A program made the translations under genes and the position numbers. From NCBI GenBank assembly GCA_964365025.1, contig CAYIOJ010000002.1, positions 1-64,000 of the forward strand: a stretch of 64,000 nucleotides of DNA, given 5' to 3'. Below, piece after piece: positions 57,306 to 64,000 of this stretch (position 1 is its first letter; every line of letters begins with the position of its first letter). The stretch comes from UBA10003 sp964365025. GTDB taxonomy: Bacteria > Patescibacteriota > Patescibacteriia > Magasanikbacterales > UBA10003. The notes beneath the pieces were generated by a model. It did not search any database, was not told the origin of the DNA, and saw only the letters and a list, made by a program, of their open reading frames with translations.

Positions 57306-58642
57306 TGATTTATTGAGATTTTTCTTTCGCCATTTTTTAGAATTGAGATTTTGATTTTTCGCGTTTGGAATTTTTTCAGCAGCGGCGCGATTTTTTCCGG
57401 CCATTCAATGGCGCAGACAGTATCAGGCGCGGCCAAGTGCTCCAAAAGTCCGATGTCAATAACTTCTTGCGTTGAATGAAGACGATAGCAATCCAGATGA
57501 ACAAATTGTTTTATCTTTTTTTGTTTTGGTAATTTATAAATTTTCATTAAATTAAAACTCGGACTGCGCACGGTTTGCTTAATGCCAAATCCAGACGCCA
57601 ATCCTTTGATAAAAACAGTTTTGCCAGCTCCCAATTCTCCGGACAATGTTAAAATATCGCCCCCGCGCAAACCCGTGGCGATATTTTTGCCTAGATTGAA
57701 AGTTTGGGTTGTGTTATTGGAGTAGTAAAGCATATTTATGTCATTGCGAGCGCCTGCCTGCCGGCAGGCAGGAAGCGAAGCAATCTCGCGCCATTTTACA
57801 GTCAATAAATATACATTTTCCAAAAGCATGGCCACGGTCATTGGCCCCACGCCGCCTGGCACCGGTGTAATCCAGCCATTTTTGTCGCGCGTTGATTCAA
57901 AATTTACATCGCCGCAGATCGCGCCACTGCCAACCTGACCAGCAGGCAGGGGCAGGCGATTGATACCAACATCAATCACTATTGCGCCATCTTTAAAATT
58001 ATCGCCACGCAAAAAATTCGGTTGACCAACAGCAATGATTACAATATCAAATTGTTTGGTTATTGAGCCATCGAATTGTTTAGAGTGAAGATGGGAAGCG
58101 TCCAGTCCTTTTTGTTTTAAAAATAATTCCAAGGGCTCGGTAAAAGCATCGCTGTTGCCGATGATAAGGCATTTTTTCGCGTCCAGGCCGGCATTTTTTC
58201 GCGCGTCTTCAATTAAGCGCCAAATTGCTTTGGCTAAAACAGGTTCCACAGCCGGTTGGCCTTCTCGCATTTTTTTTACATTATCAGGATGAAATCCATC
58301 AACATCTTTGGTCGGGTCAATCGCGGCAATCACGCTGTTTGGATTGAGGGGGGATGGGAGTGGCAACTGTATTAAGATACCGTGAATGTTCGGCGCGGCG
58401 TTTAACTCTTGAATTTTTTGAATAATAGTTTCTTCCGCGGCGTCAGTTGGAAAAAGATATTTTTCAAAATATATTTCGGCCTCGGCGCAGGCCTTTTCTT
58501 TCAGGCGCACATACAAATGCGAGGCCGGATCATTGCCAACCAAAATAACACCAAGCCCCGGTGTAATTCCCAAGGCGGCGATTTTGTCTTTCAATTCCGC
58601 TCGGATTTTTTTGGCCAATGAGCGGCCGTCAATTAAACGCAT
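57293..58642 (-). CDS. folD-tsaE: FolD-TsaE fusion joined through a palindromic repeat
   Basis: A single 449-codon frame. Residues 1 to about 284 are FolD, the NADP-dependent methylene-tetrahydrofolate dehydrogenase/cyclohydrolase (VRLKEKACAEAEI near 46, GILIQLPLP near 88, DVDGFHPDN near 115, TPVPGGVGPMTVAMLLEN near 260). Residues about 304-449 are TsaE, the ATPase for t6A synthesis, with LSGELGAGKTVFIKGL near 332 and HLDCYRL near 377. The link (about 285-303) is encoded by the 57733-57787 repeat, and no stop interrupts it. TsaE could also start internally at ATG 57733. A second in-frame palindrome (57936-57958) lies inside FolD near 228. Fusion in the sequence is certain; whether one polypeptide is made is not. 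Confidence 0.85.
   Translation of the reverse strand: MRLIDGRSLAKKIRAELKDKIAALGITPGLGVILVGNDPASHLYVRLKEKACAEAEIYFEKYLFPTDAAEETIIQKIQELNAAPNIHGILIQLPLPSPLNPNSVIAAIDPTKDVDGFHPDNVKKMREGQPAVEPVLAKAIWRLIEDARKNAGLDAKKCLIIGNSDAFTEPLELFLKQKGLDASHLHSKQFDGSITKQFDIVIIAVGQPNFLRGDNFKDGAIVIDVGINRLPLPAGQVGSGAICGDVNFESTRDKNGWITPVPGGVGPMTVAMLLENVYLLTVKWREIASLPACRQAGARNDINMLYYSNNTTQTFNLGKNIATGLRGGDILTLSGELGAGKTVFIKGLASGFGIKQTVRSPSFNLMKIYKLPKQKKIKQFVHLDCYRLHSTQEVIDIGLLEHLAAPDTVCAIEWPEKIAPLLKKFQTRKIKISILKNGERKISINQKLL
57733..57790. repeat. Nested palindromic repeat at the folD-tsaE junction
   Basis: TGTCATTGCGAGCG and GAAGCGAAGCAATCTCG arms enclose the 20-bp palindrome CCTGCCTGCCGGCAGGCAGG. It is the 4989-type repeat with the 2927-type palindrome inside, read in frame on the minus strand. 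Confidence 0.85.
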
Positions 58643-58704
58643 ATTAAGCCCAAGTTTCGTTTTTTGGTATTAAATAAGTAGCTTGTTTCTATAATATTAG
58701 AAAC

Positions 58705-59949
58705 TCAATTATTTGTTAATAGCCATTTCCACAATGGCTTGACTTCAATTGTAACTCCATTTTGTTTGATGATTTTTTCTTGATTGATTGTTAAAATCAG
58801 TCCCTTTTTAAGACGGCTGGCATTCAATGCTTCTGATAATCCGTTTATCTCTCGTTCTTGATTTTCATCTCCCAAATAAGCCGTGACCTGAATTGCCGAG
58901 GTTATTTTATTTTTTTCTTTTATTAAAAAGTCGCATTCTTTTTTATTTTTGAAATAATAAATTTCGTGACCGCGCCGTTTTAATTCAATAAACACCAAAT
59001 TTTCCAACAGTCGTCCTTTGTCCGCGGAGACGGAAAAAGCTATTTCATTGCGCAGGCCATTGTCAATAACAAATATCTTTTTGTCGGAAATAAATTGTTT
59101 TTTCAGCGAATAATCATATTTCATCAATTTAAAAACCAAATAGGCCTCGGTCATAAAACTAACATGTTTGCGCACAGACACCGGGCTTTTATAGCCCAGT
59201 ATTTTTTTAAGACCATTATAGCTGATTTCTTTGCCGACATTAGAAAAAAGGAAAGCGGCCAACTGTTGGAATAATTTTGTTTCTCTGATTTTAAATCTGG
59301 CGATTAAATCTTTATACAAAACATCTTCATAAATTCTTTTTAGATATTCTTTTTCTTGATATTTTATCGCTTCGGGAAATCCGCCGCCAGCCAGATATTC
59401 GTCGAATTTTTTTAACAATGTCGCTTGTCCGGCCGAAGAATCATCAGCGAGGTTTATATTTTTAAATATCAGAAATTCTCTGAAAGAAAAAGGATAAAGT
59501 TCAATTTTAAAATAACGGCCGGTTAAATGCGTGGCCAATTCCGAACTTAACAGTTTGGCATTGGATCCGGTGATAAAAATTTTATAACCTTCTTCATAAA
59601 GACGGCGCGCGAATCTCTCCCAGCCGATTACATTTTGCACCTCATCCATAAAAATTACATTGGCTTGGCGCGATTTTTTGAAAGCGAGCATCAAATCAGA
59701 AAAATCATCAATCGTAAAATTGATGAGCCGTTCGTCATCAAAAGTGATGTAGTAGAAATCAGGGAAGCGAGTGGAAAATTGTTTGAGCAGGGTGGATTTA
59801 CCGCTTCTCCGGACGCCGGAGATGGCGGTGATTTGTTTGGTTTTAAGATATTTGGAAAAATCCAGTTCGCGGGCGATGCCGCGGTCTTTGGCTTCAAAGT
59901 TTTTTCTTTGGTCAGCGATGGTTTGTTCAAGCAAATTCAGCTCTATCAT
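58705..59949 (-). CDS. AAA_14/DUF4143 family ATPase
   Basis: A 414-residue protein, the third of this family here. Walker A SGVRRSGKSTL is near 44, Walker B FMDEVQN near 98, the sensor ITGSNAKLLS near 127, a middle helix-turn-helix region, and a C-terminal ECDFLIKEKNK...AIQVTAYLG element near 337-358 of the PD-(D/E)XK type. Its start codon lies inside the first of two palindromic operator-like sites (59947-59997), so expression is probably repressed by a dimeric protein, perhaps itself. Confidence 0.85.
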   Translation of the reverse strand: MIELNLLEQTIADQRKNFEAKDRGIARELDFSKYLKTKQITAISGVRRSGKSTLLKQFSTRFPDFYYITFDDERLINFTIDDFSDLMLAFKKSRQANVIFMDEVQNVIGWERFARRLYEEGYKIFITGSNAKLLSSELATHLTGRYFKIELYPFSFREFLIFKNINLADDSSAGQATLLKKFDEYLAGGGFPEAIKYQEKEYLKRIYEDVLYKDLIARFKIRETKLFQQLAAFLFSNVGKEISYNGLKKILGYKSPVSVRKHVSFMTEAYLVFKLMKYDYSLKKQFISDKKIFVIDNGLRNEIAFSVSADKGRLLENLVFIELKRRGHEIYYFKNKKECDFLIKEKNKITSAIQVTAYLGDENQEREINGLSEALNASRLKKGLILTINQEKIIKQNGVTIEVKPLWKWLLTNN

Positions 59950-59997
59950 ATATTACTAATATACATTTTATGTAATTTTATATATTAGTAATATATG
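59947..59997. promoter_or_regulatory. Twin palindromic operator at the DUF4143 gene start
   Basis: Two perfect 17-nt inverted arms, CATATATTACTAATATA (59947-59963) and its complement (59981-59997). Each arm is itself a palindrome (ATATTA-C-TAATAT and ATATTA-G-TAATAT). The two centres (59956 and 59988) are 32 bp apart, three helical turns. The minus-strand ATG (59949-59947) lies in the first arm. Confidence 0.75.
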
Positions 59998-60101
59998 GTA
60001 CGGGAGGAATTTTGTCAAGACACTTATCCACAATTGGGGGTTGCGTTTAAGAGAGAGAGAGAGTAGTATAAGGACAGGGTAAATTTATTTAATGAATTTA
60101 T

Positions 60102-60752
60102 ATGTCCGAAAATTCACGAGGAGATAAAGGGGCAAAAAATTTTAAACCGCCGATTATTCCGGCTCGTTTAGATGGTTCATTAGACCAAAAGACGGTAGAA
60201 TATGTGCGGAGTAATGAGGCCAAAGACGCGGCTTTTGAAGAACGCGTCAGATTGTTGAAAGAATATATAGTAAAAAATAGAGTTAATGCTGATGAACTTG
60301 ACCATGCGACAATTAAAGAGATATTTGATCAGGCGGGTCAAATTGCCAACACAAAATGGGATAAAAAACGATTTTATGATGGATGGCAAGAATTACCAAA
60401 CAGTTCTTTGATTTACGCGGAAGGTCGCACAATGACACATTCAAGGCGATTAAAAGAAACCGTGACGGATGATGAAGAAATTTCTAACATTCATACTGGC
60501 GCTGCACAAATTGAATTATGTTATAAAGACAAGGAAGGCAAATTGGTAAGAATGATATTGGATACCTCAAAAATACCTGGGCATGAAAATTGGGGCCAGT
60601 TGGCTTCAGTCGGCAGACTTAGGACTGAGATAAGTCAATTTTTAGCAGAAAACGATTCTGGTGATCTGGATTGGAGGAATGCTTATGTGGTACAAGCAGT
60701 ACTTGATGAAGTAGAAAAAAAGAAGCCTGGTAATTCGACAGAGCCGTTGTAA
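60102..60752 (+). CDS. Hypothetical soluble protein
   Basis: A 216-residue, highly charged protein with no signal peptide, membrane segment or known motif. The middle region (TKWDKKRFYDGWQELPNSS, then HTGAAQIELCYKDKEGKLVRMIL near 125-150) may be a small beta domain. An acidic helical C-terminus follows. A short GA repeat (about 60049-60062) and a TTATCCACA sequence (60024-60032) lie in its upstream region. A terminator follows at 60772. Not recognised. Confidence 0.65.
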   Translation: MSENSRGDKGAKNFKPPIIPARLDGSLDQKTVEYVRSNEAKDAAFEERVRLLKEYIVKNRVNADELDHATIKEIFDQAGQIANTKWDKKRFYDGWQELPNSSLIYAEGRTMTHSRRLKETVTDDEEISNIHTGAAQIELCYKDKEGKLVRMILDTSKIPGHENWGQLASVGRLRTEISQFLAENDSGDLDWRNAYVVQAVLDEVEKKKPGNSTEPL

Positions 60753-60771
60753 ATTAACAATAACAATTAAA

Positions 60772-60800
60772 AAAAGTCTGGGTTTTAGCCAGACTTTTTT
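60772..60800 (+). terminator. Terminator of the 60102 gene
   Basis: AAAAGTCTGG (60772-60781), 7-nt loop, CCAGACTTTT (60789-60798), T-run. It also suits glyA on the other strand. Confidence 0.85.
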
Positions 60801-60830
60801 GGATTTGATTTTTAAGGACTTTCGCGCCCA

Positions 60831-62066
60831 TTAATACAGCGGAAATTTTTTCGTCAATTCCACCACCTGTCGGCGAATTTCTGCGAGCGCGGTTTCGTTC
60901 TGCCAATTTTCAATTGCCTCGTCAATCCAGCCGGCAATTTGTATCATTTCAGTTTCTTTCATTCCGCGGGTGGTAATGGCCGGCGTGCCTAAACGGATAC
61001 CGGACGGATCCATTGGCGAGCGCGGGTCATCAGGCACCATATTTTTGTTCACGGTAATACCTGCCTTATCCAATGCAATCTGCGCCTGTTTACCAGACAG
61101 GCCTTTATTTGTCACATCAATCAACAGCAAATGATTGTCCGTGCCGCCGAAACAGAGTTTGTAATCGCGTTTTTTTAATTCTTCTTCTAAAATTTTCGCG
61201 TTCTTTTTAATTTGCCGCGCGTAATCCTTGAAAGCCGGTTCCAACGCTTCTTTAAAAGCCACTGCTTTAGCCGCGATATTGTTTTCATGCGGCCCGCCTT
61301 GGAGTCCGGGAAAAACCGCTTTGTCAATTTGTTTGGCCCATTTTTCCTTGCACATAATCATACCGCCGCGCGGTCCGCGCAGTGTCTTGTGCGTGGTGGT
61401 GGTGACTACATCAAAAATCGGCACAGGATTATTCATCTCTCCAGCGGCAATGAGCCCGGCAATATGAGCGATGTCCGCCATGGTCAAAGCGCCAACTTCA
61501 TCAGCAATTTTTTGCACAGCTTGGTAATCGATCTCGCGCGAATAGGCCGAGTAGCCGACCAAAATCATTTTTGGCTTGTGTTCCAAAGCCATCTGCCGCA
61601 GATTTTCCAGATCAATCAAGCCCGCAGAATTTGTTTTGTAGCGCACAAAATTGAAAATCTGCGCCATGTGGGTGACTGGATGGCCATGCGTCAAATGCCC
61701 GCCGTGTGATAAATCCATGCCAAGTATTGTCTCGCCAGGTTTAAGCAAAGCAAAATACACCGCGATGTTGGCCGGCGCGCCGGAAAGCGGTTGGACATTG
61801 ACATGCTCGGCGCCAAAAAGTTGCTTGGCGCGATCAATGGCCAACTGCTCAACTTCATCAATAAATTGACATCCGCCGTAGTAGCGCTTGCCAGGATAGC
61901 CCTCGGCATATTTGTTGGTTAAAATTGAACCAAGCGCTTCCAATACTGCGGGAGATACAAAATTTTCCGATGGAATCATTTCCAGTCCTTCTTCTTGCCG
62001 CTGTTTTTCGCGTTTAATCGCGGCGTGAATGTCCGGATCAAATTGTTGGAGTGTTTGTTTGTGCAT
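60831..62066 (-). CDS. glyA: Serine hydroxymethyltransferase
   Basis: A 411-residue PLP enzyme converting serine and tetrahydrofolate to glycine and methylene-THF. IPSENFVSPAVLEALGS near 31, YGGCQFIDEVEQLAIDRAKQLF near 63, MADIAHIAGLIAAG near 192, and the PLP-lysine motif TTTTHKTLRGPRGG near 221. It feeds one-carbon units to FolD, also on the minus strand 2.2 kb away. A CCCCGCGGGG palindrome (about 62073-62083) lies just upstream of the start and could hide it. Confidence 0.96.
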   Translation of the reverse strand: MHKQTLQQFDPDIHAAIKREKQRQEEGLEMIPSENFVSPAVLEALGSILTNKYAEGYPGKRYYGGCQFIDEVEQLAIDRAKQLFGAEHVNVQPLSGAPANIAVYFALLKPGETILGMDLSHGGHLTHGHPVTHMAQIFNFVRYKTNSAGLIDLENLRQMALEHKPKMILVGYSAYSREIDYQAVQKIADEVGALTMADIAHIAGLIAAGEMNNPVPIFDVVTTTTHKTLRGPRGGMIMCKEKWAKQIDKAVFPGLQGGPHENNIAAKAVAFKEALEPAFKDYARQIKKNAKILEEELKKRDYKLCFGGTDNHLLLIDVTNKGLSGKQAQIALDKAGITVNKNMVPDDPRSPMDPSGIRLGTPAITTRGMKETEMIQIAGWIDEAIENWQNETALAEIRRQVVELTKKFPLY

Positions 62067-62087
62067 AATAAACCCCCGCGGGGTATT

Positions 62088-62150
62088 TTATCTGCGCTTG
62101 CTCGGAAATGAAAAATTGCGGTTTTTTATTTCTCTCGCTTCGCTTGATAA
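62088..62150. repeat. 60-nt element, second copy (upstream of glyA)
   Basis: The reverse complement begins TTATCAAGCGAAGCGAGAG and ends CGAGCAAGCGCAGATAA, as in the copy at 6672-6731, with an unrelated centre. Confidence 0.65.
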
Positions 62151-62219
62151 TAAAAAATAAAAAAATTATTCATCTTCGTCCGTTTCATTCATTTTATTTA
62201 AACTCCAACGATTCAAAAA

Positions 62220-62627
62220 TCATAGCCCCTTTTTGTAATCTTTTATAACTTCATAAACATTTGGCGCGCAATCGGACGGCAAATTGTCAATGTCATGCCA
62301 GCCCCATTCTATAGTTTGAGGTCCCGGATTGATTTCTCCAATTCTTTCAGCTAGGAAATGTACTAAAATGGCTAAACTCCCCTCAACACCTATACGGTGT
62401 ACCATCCTTGTTTGTAATGGTTTGATGATTTTTACATCAATACCCATCTCTTCTTTTACTTCGCGTCGGCAGGTTTCTTCCAGTGGAATATCAAAATCTT
62501 CAACCATACCGCCCGGAAACATCCACATATCCGAGCCGTGCTCTTTTTTCTCCTTATTTAAGAGGACTTTATTGTTTTCAATTATCACCGGTCCTGAGGC
62601 GACAATTGAGTTGGGGGGTAATATCAT
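62220..62627 (-). CDS. NUDIX hydrolase
   Basis: A 135-residue enzyme with an intact Nudix box, GGMVEDFDIPLEETCRREVKEE near 39-60, ending in the metal-binding REVKEE. It would hydrolyse nucleoside diphosphate-linked compounds. The substrate is not predictable. On the minus strand a TTGAAT-N17-TACAAT promoter (62665-62637) ends 9 nt before ATG 62627, overlapping the divergent promoter of the 62784 gene. Confidence 0.92.
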   Translation of the reverse strand: MILPPNSIVASGPVIIENNKVLLNKEKKEHGSDMWMFPGGMVEDFDIPLEETCRREVKEEMGIDVKIIKPLQTRMVHRIGVEGSLAILVHFLAERIGEINPGPQTIEWGWHDIDNLPSDCAPNVYEVIKDYKKGL

Positions 62628-62636
62628 AGCCCTCTT

Positions 62637-62681
62637 ATTGTATCAGCAATACTTGACAAATTCAACTGGCTATATTAGGAT
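62637..62681. promoter_or_regulatory. Overlapping divergent promoters of the NUDIX and 62784 genes
   Basis: Minus: TTGAAT (62665-62660), 17 bp, TACAAT (62642-62637). Plus: TTGACA (62653-62658), 17 bp, TAGGAT (62676-62681). The -35 regions interlock, so both cannot be occupied at once. Confidence 0.6.
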
Positions 62682-62726
62682 AATTAATCCAGTGGTGGAG
62701 GTGGATGCGGGCCGGCCGGGGTAGGC

Positions 62727-62768
62727 ATGAGCCCAAGAGGAAAACAACAACCTACTAGAGGAGGGTGA
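62727..62768 (+). CDS. Possible 13-residue leader peptide
   Basis: ATG 62727 to TGA 62768 reads MSPRGKQQPTRGG. It precedes the cassette gene at 62784 and ends inside the purine-rich region that forms that gene's ribosome-binding site. It may couple translation, or be chance. Confidence 0.25.
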   Translation: MSPRGKQQPTRGG

Positions 62769-62783
62769 AGAAAGGGGGCGGTA

Positions 62784-63173
62784 ATGATGTGCGCGCAAAG
62801 CAGTGATCATATCCATGTCAGTGATCACGCCTTGGAACGATTTCGTCAAAGGCGGGTACGACTGGGGTTGGATGATTTCGACGGCAACATAATGATGCTG
62901 GAGGCAGAACTTCGGCGTATCTTCGCTCAGAGTACGAAATTGGATATCACGAAATTGCGCAATTGGAGGGAACGCAGAAGGAAATATCCGGATTCAACTT
63001 ATTTTCGCAACGAGCGTTTTGTTTTGGTGATGAATTTTGCCAACAACACGCTGGTCACTTGTTTTCTGTTTCAGGGACGCCGCGCCACGCGCCTCAAACC
63101 CAGAGACCGCGATGAGCGAGCGCACCACAAGACGGTTCTGCGTCGGCACTTGCACGAAGGCGGAGAACTTTAA
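62784..63173 (+). CDS. Hypothetical basic protein (Shine-Dalgarno-led cassette gene)
   Basis: A 129-residue, Arg-rich protein. The N-terminal part (HIHVSDHALERFRQRR) resembles small proteins that start with a His/Arg helix, as in some phage or toxin-like RNA-binding families. The middle NERFVLVMNFANNTLVTCFLF is a beta hairpin, followed by a very basic end. AAGGGGG precedes ATG 62784 by about 6 nt. It has its own promoter and terminator, like the cassettes at 7.4, 18.7 and 47.9 kb. Function unknown. Confidence 0.65.
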   Translation: MMCAQSSDHIHVSDHALERFRQRRVRLGLDDFDGNIMMLEAELRRIFAQSTKLDITKLRNWRERRRKYPDSTYFRNERFVLVMNFANNTLVTCFLFQGRRATRLKPRDRDERAHHKTVLRRHLHEGGEL

Positions 63174-63201
63174 CCTTTTTGGAGGGAACAACTGCGTAAT
63201 G

Positions 63202-64000
63202 TCATTTGCCTCGACGGCTTCGTCGGGGCAGTTTTTTTACCATGTAAGTTTTTTGTAGTTTGTAACCAAGTTTTTTATAATATCCGCGCACGCCAATGCC
63301 AGAGATAACTGCGATTGTATCCGCGCCGTGTTCGCGGGCGATTTTTTCCGCTTCGGCAATCAAGCGTCGACCCAAACCGCGATGTTGGCTGGCTTTTTTT
63401 GACCTTTGGCCAAGCGGCATAAGTTGGCCGTAAGTGTGCAGTTCGCGGATAAAAGCCGGATACAGGCCCCGGGCGTCCAGGCGCAGGCGGCAGAAAGCAA
63501 AAACCGCGCGCCGCGCCGTATCTTCAAAACTTAAAAAATATTCCGTGCCGCCGGACGCTTCATATTGATCAATAAATAATTTGATTTTGGCCGGATGACT
63601 AAGTTGTTGGTGCCCGATTTCTCGGCAACGCAAACATTGGCAGGTGAGTCCGTCTTCAACCATTTTAGCTTGAATTATTTGACGCAAGTTGGTCGCTAGA
63701 TTGCCCGCGATTATTTCCGTGGAAGGAATGTCGCGAATCAGACGCGAGATTCGGCAATAGCGCGGAATAATTTTTGATTTTACTTTCATCAGCATGGCAA
63801 TCAGTTTTTTATCAGCGTAGGGTTTGAATTGGCCTTTTTTATACCAGCGGTACAGTTCGGAATTGATAACAACCGTGCAGGGATAAATTTTAATCATATC
63901 CGGCCGCAAATCAGGGTCGGCAAAAATTTTTTCAAACATTTTGTAATCCTTGGTCGGAGTGGAGCCTGGCAATTGCGGCATTAAATGAAAATCAATTTTA
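63202..64000 (-). CDS. elp3: Elp3-family tRNA uridine acetyltransferase, C-terminal part (runs off the window)
   Basis: The frame is open at the right edge (KIDFHL before MPQLPGSTP), so the N-terminus lies beyond the window. MPQLPGSTPTKDYKMFEKIF and IKIYPCTVVINSELYRWYKKG match the end of the radical-SAM domain of Elp3. A zinc-type CQCLRC segment follows, then an acetyltransferase domain with GLGRRLIAEAEKIA and GVRGYYKKLGY near the end. Elp3 makes carboxymethyl-type groups on wobble uridine. The stop codon and last residues are within the terminator of the convergent cassette gene. Confidence 0.9.
   Translation of the reverse strand, partial: KIDFHLMPQLPGSTPTKDYKMFEKIFADPDLRPDMIKIYPCTVVINSELYRWYKKGQFKPYADKKLIAMLMKVKSKIIPRYCRISRLIRDIPSTEIIAGNLATNLRQIIQAKMVEDGLTCQCLRCREIGHQQLSHPAKIKLFIDQYEASGGTEYFLSFEDTARRAVFAFCRLRLDARGLYPAFIRELHTYGQLMPLGQRSKKASQHRGLGRRLIAEAEKIAREHGADTIAVISGIGVRGYYKKLGYKLQKTYMVKKLPRRSRRGK
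63207..63238 (+). terminator. Terminator of the 62784 cassette, overlapping elp3
   Basis: TGCCTCGACG (63207-63216), GCTT loop, CGTCGGGGCA (63221-63230), then T-run to 63238. The last seven codons of elp3 are encoded by the same bases on the other strand. Confidence 0.85.

Noticed and set aside
60024..60032. Replication origin from a DnaA box TTATCCACA
   Set aside because: It is a single perfect box with no second copy nearby, no dnaA or dnaN, and no AT-rich cluster of boxes.
1..64000. CRISPR array, prophage or complete insertion sequence
   Set aside because: No regularly spaced direct repeats, no phage structural genes and no transposase were seen. The repeats present are dispersed palindromes.
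1..64000. UGA recoded as glycine (code 25)
   Set aside because: TGA ends many well-recognised genes at the expected length (leuS, xseA overlap, folD-tsaE), and no conserved gene needs TGA as sense.

Overview
The window looks like a piece of a Patescibacteria (Candidate Phyla Radiation) chromosome, most likely of the Parcubacteria group. This is inferred from the gene set: small split or fused housekeeping genes, DUF4012, LemA/TPM, DUF4143 ATPases, a reduced TsaB, a separate ComEC metallo-beta-lactamase gene, almost no biosynthetic pathways and very tight packing. TGA is a normal stop throughout, so the UGA-glycine code of Gracilibacteria and Absconditabacteria does not apply.

Layout. 1-3.8 kb: a receiver-domain fragment, a ParA-type ATPase, a RhuM-like remnant, a DUF4143 ATPase, a chain of hairpins and two small unknown genes. 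3.8-7.7 kb (minus strand): HU, YmdB phosphoesterase, RNase Y with a long leader, and a cassette of two unknown genes. 7.8-18.6 kb: infB, thioredoxin, glutamate dehydrogenase, an EamA transporter, a glycosidase-like protein, leuS and a split ComEC. 18.7-24.7 kb: an unknown-gene cassette, an L,D-transpeptidase, xseA, a tRNA-like element on the minus strand, xseB, a UMP-kinase-like gene, and rplJ-rplL behind an L10 leader. 24.7-31.9 kb: a PP2C-like membrane protein, a winged-helix protein, TsaB, a GT2 enzyme, DUF4012 and MreB. 31.9-32.4 kb: a GC-rich, highly structured minus-strand RNA of about 490 nt that I cannot assign. 32.4-43.7 kb: a glycosyltransferase, a DUF4143 ATPase, holB, a BNR lipoprotein, frr, glyS, LemA, TPM, an M16 peptidase, tpiA and a TPR protein. 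43.7-46 kb: tRNAs Thr, Tyr, Val and Thr, then rpmG, tRNA-Trp and an ABC-F protein. 46-64 kb: csp, a DEAD helicase, an unknown-gene cassette, a CBS/MgtE-like regulator with an Nramp-family transporter, HAD, an amino-acid permease, a restriction-modification locus with a broken nuclease, gpsA, a YidC-like gene, SPFH, a FolD-TsaE fusion, a third DUF4143 ATPase with a twin operator, glyA, NUDIX, and a partial Elp3.

Two kinds of expression signal coexist. Many ordinary genes have a -35/-10 promoter whose TATAAT-like box lies exactly 6 nt before ATG, so their mRNAs should be leaderless. A second set of unknown, GC-richer genes has strong Shine-Dalgarno sequences, its own promoter (often TTGACT-N17-TAAGAT) and its own terminator, and looks like self-contained cassettes.

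The genome also carries palindromic repeat families, both between genes and in frame inside holB, leuS and folD. One copy bridges folD and tsaE into a single reading frame. The most interesting unexplained items are the 31.9-32.4 kb RNA, the tRNA-like/inverted-repeat element between xseA and xseB, the in-frame repeats, and the cassette class.
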